A stretch of 48,848 bases of DNA from an uncultured Methylococcales bacterium (GTDB lineage Bacteria; Pseudomonadota; Gammaproteobacteria; Methylococcales; Methylomonadaceae): NCBI GenBank assembly GCA_903902705.1, contig CAIUVX010000092.1, positions 1-48,848 of the forward strand, given 5' to 3'. The number at the start of each line of letters is the position of its first letter. The first letter of the stretch is position 1. Under the pieces are notes generated by a model. It saw only the letters and a list, made by a program, of their open reading frames with translations, was not told the origin of the DNA and ran no database searches. Of this stretch, positions 28,159 through 35,391 are shown one piece after another. The translations under genes were made by a program, and so were the position numbers.

Positions 28159-28914
28159 CTACACGCTTTGCAGCCATTGTTGCAATTGTTCTATCACCCA
28201 TTTTGCATCATCACTGCACAGATCATGTCCTGCCCACGGATGACTAACTAACGGCAATAACCAATGTTTGCTTATACTTTCTGAACAGTTGGGCGAAACT
28301 AGACGATCACCTAGCCCATTCAGCAATAATACAGGAGCAATGGGTTTAGCAAGCGAAGGTTTGTATTTGGCGGCGGCGATAATTTGCCGTAACGCGTTTT
28401 GCCCACTCACTGGATGCAAGCGTTGGATTTTTCCCCATTCCGCTGCAATTTTTTCATGCTGACTTTCACAATTACTCACCAGTTTTACAATCGCTAGTTC
28501 ACGTTGATAAACATCAGATTGCAACACAATTTGTGCTAATTTCCCGTAACTTTGCCAACGCAAACGTTGATAAAAAGGATTGACCGTTGCCAGACTGCTA
28601 TTCATTAATGCCGCGCCATTAATATCATCGGGATATTGCTGCATCCATTCCCACGCCACCATACCACCCAAGGACAACGTCAATAGCGTGATTTTCGACT
28701 GTAGCCAGCCGTTTTCCACTGCGTGTTGGCGTAATTGCCTTGTGATTTCAGCAATAGAATCAGGGCTGGTTTGTGAATAATAAATACCACTACCCGCTAA
28801 ATCCAAAGTATTAATTTGTGCTTTTGGAAAAGCCTGTTGCAACTGGGGAATAAAATCTCCCCAATGCCCCGATTCGCGGGTCAAGCCACGCACTAATAAC
28901 CAATTATTGCCCAT
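28159..28914 (-). CDS. Alpha/beta hydrolase
   Basis: A 251-residue serine hydrolase-fold protein. Visible elements: LLVRGLTRESGHWGDF (oxyanion-hole region), nucleophile elbow LTLSLGGMVAWEW, an acid segment VLLLNGLGDRLVSP, and histidine in HPWAGHDLCSD. I start it at ATG 28914, which overlaps the upstream M14 peptidase gene by 11 bp; the frame is open to 28941. Coupling to a carboxypeptidase-like gene hints at a shared role in degrading a peptide or ester compound, but the substrate is unknown. Confidence 0.82.
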   Translation of the reverse strand: MGNNWLLVRGLTRESGHWGDFIPQLQQAFPKAQINTLDLAGSGIYYSQTSPDSIAEITRQLRQHAVENGWLQSKITLLTLSLGGMVAWEWMQQYPDDINGAALMNSSLATVNPFYQRLRWQSYGKLAQIVLQSDVYQRELAIVKLVSNCESQHEKIAAEWGKIQRLHPVSGQNALRQIIAAAKYKPSLAKPIAPVLLLNGLGDRLVSPNCSESISKHWLLPLVSHPWAGHDLCSDDAKWVIEQLQQWLQSV

Positions 28915-29923
28915 ACCATAATCCCAGTGCTTGTTGCTCATAATCCTGTTTTTGCAGTGCGTCCAAGCTTGCCCAACTGTGTGGATTTAATAAACTGCGA
29001 TACAAAAAATCAAACAAAATTAAATGCCGTCTTAAAATGCGTTGTTGTCGATGTGGTACTAATGGATGAAACAAACCGTGGCGCATAAAAATATGTCGTG
29101 GGCTTTTGCGCAACCACAACCATGAACCCATTTCCAAGGTTAATGGCAAAAATAAACGCTGCCCGTCATTGTGTTGCAAAAAATCCTGATACAGATAATC
29201 CCACAAATCGCCTTCAATCACATACTCCTGACTCATCGGTTCAATTTTGTAAAAATGCTGCGGATAACAACCCTCGAATAACTGTTTCCACGCAAAAGCT
29301 TGGGCAATATCTGGATAAGGTTGTTTGCAATACGCATAAGGAAACCATAGTCTATCCTGAATTCCAAAGCCAGAATGCAAATCAACGGTTATGGTCAACG
29401 GAGCTTGTGAAGTACAACGGCGCACTACTTCACACAATGCCAGTGCTTCTATTTCCATTTGTTTAGTGTTACCTTGATACCACGGTAAATGCGGCGTGAG
29501 TCGCTGACCACTGTAAAATTTACGCTCGCCAAAGGCTTTTACAGGAGAATTGCGCATTAAATCCACGCCATTGCCATTGCTACGCGTACTACAAAATACC
29601 CCTACTGGATTCACTAACGGGAAAAATAATAATCGTGAGTTTTCCAATTGTGCCTTAAAAGTGTCATCCCATTTCAATAACTCAATAATGGTTTGTAAAT
29701 AGGCAAAAAGTATTTCCGAGCCAATTTTTTCCAAGCCATGCACACCGCCAAAATACGCCAACACTGGCACATCAGGTCGAGTTGAACCTAACGAAATACA
29801 ATACAGTGGAAACTCATAGTGCTTATAGGGAACAGTGCCAAGAATCTCCACTCGTGCATAATCCCCTAGCTGTGCAATAATCTTTTCCAGCAAATCAAGT
29901 TCAGGAAAATTTTTATAAGTCAT
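28904..29923 (-). CDS. M14 family zinc carboxypeptidase-like protein
   Basis: A 339-residue cytoplasmic protein with the M14 fold. Zinc ligands are in YFGGVHGLEKIGSE (HxxE) and VDLHSGFG (third His). The substrate-binding motif NGNGVDLMRNSP follows NPVGV, and the general-base Glu is probably in LTLEMGSWLW near residue 275. There is no signal peptide. It belongs to the group of bacterial M14 proteins related to succinylglutamate desuccinylase and DUF2817, whose substrates vary. It is the first gene of a two-gene run with the alpha/beta hydrolase. Confidence 0.82.
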   Translation of the reverse strand: MTYKNFPELDLLEKIIAQLGDYARVEILGTVPYKHYEFPLYCISLGSTRPDVPVLAYFGGVHGLEKIGSEILFAYLQTIIELLKWDDTFKAQLENSRLLFFPLVNPVGVFCSTRSNGNGVDLMRNSPVKAFGERKFYSGQRLTPHLPWYQGNTKQMEIEALALCEVVRRCTSQAPLTITVDLHSGFGIQDRLWFPYAYCKQPYPDIAQAFAWKQLFEGCYPQHFYKIEPMSQEYVIEGDLWDYLYQDFLQHNDGQRLFLPLTLEMGSWLWLRKSPRHIFMRHGLFHPLVPHRQQRILRRHLILFDFLYRSLLNPHSWASLDALQKQDYEQQALGLWYGQ

Positions 29924-30116
29924 GCTGTTCCAATTCAGGAGTCTAAAAGGTTATGTGATGTTGTTGTTTTCGGTGGCAAGACGGTATCTGCCAATCCAAC
30001 AGAATAACATCGCTTGTGAAAAGTTCAGAACGGTTTACCATAATGTTTGCCTAGGTGTAATGGTGCTTTCTTGCAAAAGCGCGATAAGATAAAAAAGATT
30101 GGTTTTACAGTTTATT

Positions 30117-30596
30117 TTAAGTCAATAAAGCTTCTAATTTTGCAATAGCGGACAAAACGGCGGTTCTATTTTTAGCTAACTTTAACCATCTTGGCAGACG
30201 AGAAAAATAACTCCGATTTGACCATCCTCAAGTAGAGTCTTTCTCTCTTTCCCTTAAATCGGCTTGAATCCACTCTTTGAGTTCTGCAAGCTGTTGCGGA
30301 TTGTAAGCCCACAGCTTATCTCCCAAACAAGGTATTGCCAGAAAAAGCGAAAAAGAAGAGTTACCATAATATCGACATCCTGTTCTTAAAAATGTTTTTG
30401 AAAATCCACATGTTATGCAAGTGACTCAACGATGCGATTCAGTGAGAATAAAACTCCACGCAGGTGATGCACAATGCGGACACACTACTAGCAGCGCAGA
30501 GCGATAATCGCACTTGCTTTTTCGATTATCCTTAGCGCGAGTCACTGGTAATTTTACTCGCTGTATTTTTTTAAGAGGGTAATTTTTATCATTCAT
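30117..30596 (-). pseudogene. Zinc-ribbon protein gene interrupted by two in-frame TGA codons
   Basis: Read from ATG 30596 on the minus strand, a single frame of 159 sense and stop codons runs to TAA at 30117-30119. It is interrupted only by TGA at 30426-30428 and TGA at 30228-30230. The frame holds CPHC and CITC (a zinc ribbon), then FLAIPCLGDKLWAYNPQQLAELKEWIQADLRE, then YFSRLPRWLKLAKNRTAVLSAIAKLEALL. I recall this architecture as a conserved family of unknown function with LWAYN and SRLP-W-K-AKNR motifs. No frameshift is needed. C-to-T changes at arginine (CGA) codons would explain the stops simply. Recoding or stop readthrough is a remote alternative. Confidence 0.7.
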
Positions 30597-30613
30597 CTTT
30601 TATGCCTAGCATC

Positions 30614-30802
30614 TTACGCTATCGAGATACGCCGTAATTCATGCAGAGCTTTGTTGACGATGGGATTGGCGGTTTCTGGGGGTGTACCGAGTTTGTCAGT
30701 TGGCTTTATTTTGCTGACTTCGTAACCATAACCCGCGCTCACGCGTGTATCGGAATAAATTTGCTTTTTTGTAAATACTCCAATAGCTTGTTGGTAGCGG
30801 GT
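30614..30802 (-). pseudogene. Gene shard, weakly Cas9-like (RuvC-proximal)
   Basis: A 62-codon open stretch without a start codon of its own. It reads ...RVSAGYGYEVSKIKPT, DKLGTPPETANPIV and NKALHELRRISIA before TAA. The segment NPIV-x-KAL-x-ELRR resembles the conserved NP(V/T)V-x-x-AL-x-x-x-R(R/K) stretch at the start of the RuvC-II region of type II-C Cas9, and GTPPETA fits the linker often seen before it. The match is short and from memory, so this is only a candidate remnant. No CRISPR repeats or other cas genes are nearby. Confidence 0.3.
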
Positions 30803-30849
30803 TTAACCCACTACCGTCTTTTCAAGGATTTTATAGAAAAGTGTTCTAG

Positions 30850-30954
30850 TCAATGTAGCCACATCAATTCCAGTATGAACGTCTTAGTCGGACAGTTTTC
30901 ACTTTGGCAACGATAATGTTGTGTACCGTTCGCGCTACACACCGCTTTCACCTT
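30850..30954 (-). pseudogene. IS1-family InsA zinc-finger fragment
   Basis: A 34-codon piece, VKAVCSANGTQHYRCQSENC followed by PTKTFILEL, matches the N-terminal zinc-finger region of InsA-like IS1 proteins (GTQRYRCQ-x-x-x-CPKKTFI). The first cysteine pair and everything after FILEL are lost. It ends in TGA. It is separate from the IS1 DDE pseudogene at the right end of the window. Confidence 0.6.
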
Positions 30955-30959
30955 CTAGC

Positions 30960-31244
30960 CTATTTTTCTATCCATTCTTCCAGAGCGGCAATAATAGCTT
31001 TGGCTTGGTCGGTGCTGGATATATTAAATTTGGATTTTTGCTGATATTCGCCGTTGCGTTTTTGATAACGGCGAATAGTGTATTTATCCGCACTGTATTC
31101 TTCCTTGGCGCGATTCCATTCTTGATAACGGTACATAACCGTTGCCCACGCACCTTTAGTTAATACTTTTTTATCGAGTTCTTTGACAGTTTCAATACCA
31201 CCGTCTTCATAAGTAATCGTTAATTCATCTACAGTTTCAGCCAT
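30960..31244 (-). CDS. 94-residue protein of unknown function, end of the amidotransferase-like cluster
   Basis: A small soluble protein with no signal peptide, no cysteine and no membrane segment (ELTITYEDGGIETVKELD... WNRAKEEYSADKYTIRRYQKRNGEYQQKSKFNIS). The N-terminus looks like beta strands and the C-terminus like a helix (STDQAKAIIAALEEWIEK). I do not recognise the family. It is the last gene of the run from 37637 to 30960, 48 bp after the cupin. AAGGAC lies upstream of its start. A role as a small partner or, less likely, a precursor peptide of the cluster is conceivable. Confidence 0.7.
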   Translation of the reverse strand: MAETVDELTITYEDGGIETVKELDKKVLTKGAWATVMYRYQEWNRAKEEYSADKYTIRRYQKRNGEYQQKSKFNISSTDQAKAIIAALEEWIEK

Positions 31245-31292
31245 GTTAGTTAGTCCTTAATTATTGTTAATGTGGGTTTTAGTCTACCATAC

Positions 31293-32054
31293 TCAGCGAC
31301 CACGAATAATAGTGGCGGCTTGATGTTGTGGGGCGTGATTGTCAATTTTATGTCCATCAACCCAAGTGCGATTAACCATAGGATGCTCGTTATGGGTGGG
31401 TCCCCAATCGCTGTCAGGATGATAGGCAATTACATCCATAGTGTTGGTTTCAGTGATAAAGTGATGTTCTGTGTCTTTAGCGATGTAAAATAATGTCCCC
31501 ACTGATAAGGTAAATTCTTGTTGATTAGCCACGCATATACCTTGCCCTTTAGCAATAATTCCCGTACGAAATGATGGATGAGTATGTGCAGTTTGTCTAA
31601 TACTAGCGGGAAAATGCAGATAATTCAGGCACGGATCACCTAGTAACGGGGGCGCACACAACAAGGTATCACTACAGCCATCAATATAGCGTAAACGACC
31701 TTGTTCTTCTATCGGTCCCCCCATTGCATAAATACCTTGATAGCCAATATTTTGGGCGACTAGCACGCGACTATTAACGGTTAAATTGAGAACAAAACCA
31801 CTAGGCACACTAAACCATTGCCCTGCATTTATCCACCAATTCACCCGACGATCTTGTAGACTAACTCTGCCATTAGCAACAAAACCAAAACACGCGCCAT
31901 CACTGGGAATAGTCACTTGTTTATTATCGGCATACTCAGGTGATTCATTTTCAAAACCATAAATTATTGAGTTGTTCTTACTACTGTCATCATAGAACAG
32001 TTTCCCCCAGTAGCTAGTCCAAACCTGCGCACTTGTTTCTATTCGTGTTGTCAT
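31293..32054 (-). CDS. Cupin-domain protein
   Basis: A 253-residue protein with two beta-barrel-like halves. The second half carries the cupin metal motif HTHPSFRTGIIAKGQG near residue 160 and the second motif GTLFYIAKDTEHHFIT near 195, giving three histidine ligands. The tail GPTHNEHPMVNRTW is also His-rich. The N-terminal half (PSDGACFGFVANGRVSLQDRRVNWWINAGQWFSVPSG) is cupin-like without metal ligands. An excellent AGGAGGG ribosome site precedes the ATG. Cupins act as dioxygenases, isomerases or binding proteins; with the asparagine-synthetase-like genes upstream, a tailoring oxygenase is one possibility. Confidence 0.72.
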   Translation of the reverse strand: MTTRIETSAQVWTSYWGKLFYDDSSKNNSIIYGFENESPEYADNKQVTIPSDGACFGFVANGRVSLQDRRVNWWINAGQWFSVPSGFVLNLTVNSRVLVAQNIGYQGIYAMGGPIEEQGRLRYIDGCSDTLLCAPPLLGDPCLNYLHFPASIRQTAHTHPSFRTGIIAKGQGICVANQQEFTLSVGTLFYIAKDTEHHFITETNTMDVIAYHPDSDWGPTHNEHPMVNRTWVDGHKIDNHAPQHQAATIIRGR

Positions 32055-32069
32055 TGTTCCCTCCTGCGA

Positions 32070-32642
32070 TTAATAACCGCGTGTCCAACCTTGTGCTGTT
32101 AATATGACGTAATCGCCCAATGCTAATAATAAGCCCGCACCTGTCGGTGTATTCAGATTATAGCGTGGATCATTTTTAGTCAGTTCCCATGTTGCGCGTG
32201 TGAAAGAAAATACTTTTGCAGCACTTTGATAATCACCGTTGCTTTTGGGTATTTTAACGATAACACGCAATTTTGTGATGTCGTTATGTTCAGTAAAAAC
32301 TGCGTTGACGATATGTGCAGCAGCGTTATCTAACGCTTTACGTTGATCTGGATGACTGGGTAGCGATTGCCAATCCAAATTGACCAGAATTTTTATTTCT
32401 CCTGAGCTGGCTATTTCGCCATCCATTGCTCTAATGCCTTCAATTAGTTCAATGTGATTGAGAAACCCACCCTCTTCAGGGAGTTTTTTGAGTGTAGTCG
32501 TTATTTTTTCAGCAAGCGCGGCGGCTACAGGTGTTTCTTTACTGTTGCTAGAGCCAAAGTTGAAAAAACTGGATTCTGCTAATGCAGCATGATTTCCAAA
32601 AAAACTAACCAACAGGATAAAAAATAAAATGTGTCGTTTCAT
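32070..32642 (-). CDS. Secreted protein of unknown function in the amidotransferase-like cluster
   Basis: A 190-residue exported protein. The signal peptide is clear (MKRHILFFILLVSFFGNHAALA). The mature part has a helix-rich start (VAAALAEKITTTLKKLPEE) and alternating strands (GEIKILVNLDWQSLP, ITKLRVIVKIPK), and ends in the aromatic/Gly-rich LTAQGWTRGY. It has no cysteines, so it is not a lipoprotein. I do not recognise the family. The start lies 3 bp after the stop of the long asparagine-synthetase-like gene, and the cupin follows 15 bp later, so it is certainly part of this operon. Confidence 0.75.
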   Translation of the reverse strand: MKRHILFFILLVSFFGNHAALAESSFFNFGSSNSKETPVAAALAEKITTTLKKLPEEGGFLNHIELIEGIRAMDGEIASSGEIKILVNLDWQSLPSHPDQRKALDNAAAHIVNAVFTEHNDITKLRVIVKIPKSNGDYQSAAKVFSFTRATWELTKNDPRYNLNTPTGAGLLLALGDYVILTAQGWTRGY

Positions 32643-32645
32643 AGC

Positions 32646-34388
32646 TTACAGTCCGTCAGAAATATTGTGAGCTTGCATCCATAATTCTAGGGATAACAAG
32701 AGCCATAATCTATCACCATAATAAGGCTTTATACCACTTCCTTTAAAGTTAATAAGGTCTTGTAGTGCTTTTGGTTCGATTAGCTTACGAATTTTAGCGT
32801 TGCTATGCAATAAAACCTCCTTAGCAAACGTTCTAAGTTCTTTGTTAAACCAATAATGTACAGGGACTAACATACCCGATTTAGGTCGGCTAATAATTGA
32901 CGCAGGCACAATATCACTGACCGCTTGTTTTAGGACATATTTTTCAATCGAGCCTTTTAACTTCATCGCAGGCGGCAAACTAAACGCTAATTCTGCTAAT
33001 TGTCTATCAAACAACGGTGAACGCACTGCAATACCTGCGGCAGCTGACGCTTTTAACACTTTAGGTAAAATTTGCGCCGCGCCTTTTAAACGTAAATTAA
33101 TGTGCATCAAGCGATGTAAATAAGAGCTAAAACTTGTGTCATTGAGAAACGGCGCGAGTAATTCGGCAGAACTTGAATAATTTTTAAGTTGCTGCTGAAA
33201 ATCTTTGGATAATAAATACGGCAAATGTTCATGACCTTTGTTATAAGCCCTTAAGTACATATCTTCGCGGGAAAATTCTTGCATTCCTACGCCGTAAGCT
33301 TCATAAGCCATAATCGGCAGATTTTTAGGACCACCAAACACAGGGTCGCCACCTTCGCCATTAAACACCAACTGCACTTCCTTTGCAGCTTCTTCCACCA
33401 CAATAATATTCGGTACAGTGAGCGGATCACCTATGGGTTCATCCAAAATAGTCGCGGTTTGTAAAAACTTAGCTTTAATCATCGAAGAAGTCACAGTAAT
33501 GACTCGCGCAGGAATATTCAAGTGCTTCGCCATTAAACCAGAAAATTCTAATTCGTTGCGGTATTCTGAACCAAAGTTTAGCGAATAGGCAGCGGTGAGT
33601 GAATGCCCACCGATTAACGCACCCACTAGGCTCGAATCCAAGCCCCCTGATAATAATAAACCCGTTTTAGTGTTAGCTTCAAAACGATTAACAACCGCTA
33701 ATTCTAATGAGGCTCTGACTTGTTCAATACATTGTAATTCAGCAATCGTTTCATTTTGATCGCGTAATTCGTGGTAATGAAAGCTTTCAATACTCGATAG
33801 ACTAATAGTTGCCGTCACACCTGCAAACAACTTGCTAATGCCTTGGACGGGAGTACGCGCAAATGGGGAAAATCCAGTGCTTAAAAAATCGCTCACCCCA
33901 GCGGGATTAATGACACGACTGCATTCAGGATGCGCCATCAGTGCCGCTAAACGATCAGCGATTACAATGCTGGTGGGCGTTTGCAGAATGTACACAGGTC
34001 GTTCACCAATCGCATCACGCACAGCCAATAACTGACCATCAATCAGCATGACAATGGCAAAAAACCCCTGTAGCTGCAACGGAAAACTCGTCCTGTGTTT
34101 AGCGTGTAACTGTTGCAATAACACAGCTAGTTTTTGTGCTTTAGTTAAATCGTGATTAAAGCACTGGGTTAGCTTGTCAAAATCGAATAATTTACCCGAA
34201 AAGACACCGACACAACGTCCGTCTGGCGAGGCGAACAACGTACTTTGTTCGCCAATATCACAGCGGCTATCGGGCATAAAGGCAAAAACTGTTGACTGAT
34301 GGTTTAATAGTTGCCAGTTTTTTTCTTGGTTAAGTTGTGCAATAAAGCGTTCAGGGGCAGAACCAGAATAAACTTGAAATCGACTCAC
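32646..34388 (-). CDS. Asparagine-synthetase-like ATP-dependent ligase lacking the glutaminase Cys
   Basis: A 580-residue protein with a degenerate Ntn-hydrolase N-terminal domain (about 1-200; FFAIVMLIDGQLLAVRDAIGERPVYI) and an ATP-pyrophosphatase synthetase domain (about 220-575). The PP-loop LLLSGGLDSSLVGAL is at 244-258, with GEGGDPVFGG further on. The N-terminus reads MSRFQ, so the catalytic Cys2 needed to release ammonia from glutamine is absent. That resembles beta-lactam synthetases and lasso-peptide cyclases, which adenylate a carboxyl group and use an internal or other amine. The start is GTG 34388, overlapping the previous stop by one base. The native substrate is unknown. Confidence 0.83.
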   Translation of the reverse strand: MSRFQVYSGSAPERFIAQLNQEKNWQLLNHQSTVFAFMPDSRCDIGEQSTLFASPDGRCVGVFSGKLFDFDKLTQCFNHDLTKAQKLAVLLQQLHAKHRTSFPLQLQGFFAIVMLIDGQLLAVRDAIGERPVYILQTPTSIVIADRLAALMAHPECSRVINPAGVSDFLSTGFSPFARTPVQGISKLFAGVTATISLSSIESFHYHELRDQNETIAELQCIEQVRASLELAVVNRFEANTKTGLLLSGGLDSSLVGALIGGHSLTAAYSLNFGSEYRNELEFSGLMAKHLNIPARVITVTSSMIKAKFLQTATILDEPIGDPLTVPNIIVVEEAAKEVQLVFNGEGGDPVFGGPKNLPIMAYEAYGVGMQEFSREDMYLRAYNKGHEHLPYLLSKDFQQQLKNYSSSAELLAPFLNDTSFSSYLHRLMHINLRLKGAAQILPKVLKASAAAGIAVRSPLFDRQLAELAFSLPPAMKLKGSIEKYVLKQAVSDIVPASIISRPKSGMLVPVHYWFNKELRTFAKEVLLHSNAKIRKLIEPKALQDLINFKGSGIKPYYGDRLWLLLSLELWMQAHNISDGL

Positions 34389-35371
34389 TAGCCGTAACCG
34401 TTACTGCCGCTAGCAGCTGCCGCTACGCTGGTTACTAAATCAAACGGTACACCTTCGTTAATCGCTGCGCCACACAATCCGATTAATGCTGCGGGGGCAA
34501 ATAAGGCTACTTCTGCGGTTTCTTTAACTTTTTTATTACGGTCAACGAATCTAAAAGTCATATCTTTAAACAGCTTTTTTTGCTCGCCATTTAAACCTAA
34601 GTCAACAATAGTATAACGTTGTCCACCAAACCATTTGGGGTCGGTTTTAATGCGCCGTGCAAAGGCAATACCTGCGGGCGAATGATCGTGCAGTAAAAAT
34701 ACTTTTACATTAGGATTTTGTTTTAAACGCCGTAGCATATCCTCATAAATATCTTTTGGATAACCACTACCACCCAGCACGGGGCAGGAATAATGAAAGT
34801 GAAATAAATTGCTGAGAAAAAAATCCACAGTTTCATCACGTTCACAGATAAGCACTCTATCAAAGGAAATATCATCTAAGTTAGCGGTACTTACACCGTC
34901 AGTGTTAGCTTGAGACTTTTCCGCAGTTAGTAGTTTTTCATGGGGATTAACGACCAGCCATTTATCAACCAACGCGGGTAGCTTGCTGATATTAGTTTTA
35001 AACCGCGCTTTTGCAACTAAAGGCACTAACAGAGTAGCAGCACTGACAAGAGTTAGTACAACAAAAGCACCACGCGCAATAAATGCAAAAACCAATAGAA
35101 CAATAAAAATAACCACTAAAACCACCAAAGCGATACTGCATAGTTTGATTTTTTTATTGAGTTTGCGCTGTAATTGATACCTGAGATTGTCTTTGGAAAA
35201 ATAAAGCGTTCCATTGGATGAAACTGTATCCACTGCTGATTTTATTGCTATATCAGTTAAGCCGTCTTCAAGTGGATCTGTGACAAAGGCGTGGTAACAC
35301 GAGTTACACCGTCCACCGCTTACAGCTCGATCTTTTTTACTTGAGTCTTTTCCGCAATCGATACACTTCAT
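34388..35371 (-). CDS. Zinc-ribbon, two-helix membrane protein with a degenerate TOPRIM-like domain
   Basis: A 327-residue protein with an unusual combination. An N-terminal zinc ribbon (C3, C6, C22, C25) is followed by two membrane helices (about 77-99 and 101-120). A cytoplasmic domain at about 168-265 resembles the TOPRIM fold of Spo11/TopoVI-A: RVLICERDE (E177), GGSGYP (about 200-205) and LLHDHSPAGIAFARRI (D229, where the usual D-x-D is D-H-S). A hydrophobic Ala/Gly segment then leads to a Gly-rich tail SGSNGYG. GAGG precedes the ATG. It lies between the two asparagine-synthetase-like genes. The TOPRIM reading is by eye; function is unknown. Confidence 0.68.
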   Translation of the reverse strand: MKCIDCGKDSSKKDRAVSGGRCNSCYHAFVTDPLEDGLTDIAIKSAVDTVSSNGTLYFSKDNLRYQLQRKLNKKIKLCSIALVVLVVIFIVLLVFAFIARGAFVVLTLVSAATLLVPLVAKARFKTNISKLPALVDKWLVVNPHEKLLTAEKSQANTDGVSTANLDDISFDRVLICERDETVDFFLSNLFHFHYSCPVLGGSGYPKDIYEDMLRRLKQNPNVKVFLLHDHSPAGIAFARRIKTDPKWFGGQRYTIVDLGLNGEQKKLFKDMTFRFVDRNKKVKETAEVALFAPAALIGLCGAAINEGVPFDLVTSVAAAASGSNGYG

Positions 35372-35391
35372 AATCTACCTCTTAAATTTAA

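Noticed and set aside
30641-30916. Plus-strand open frame of 91 codons in the graveyard region
   Set aside because: The minus strand of the same stretch holds recognisable shards (Cas9-like, IS1 InsA), and the plus frame has no family features.
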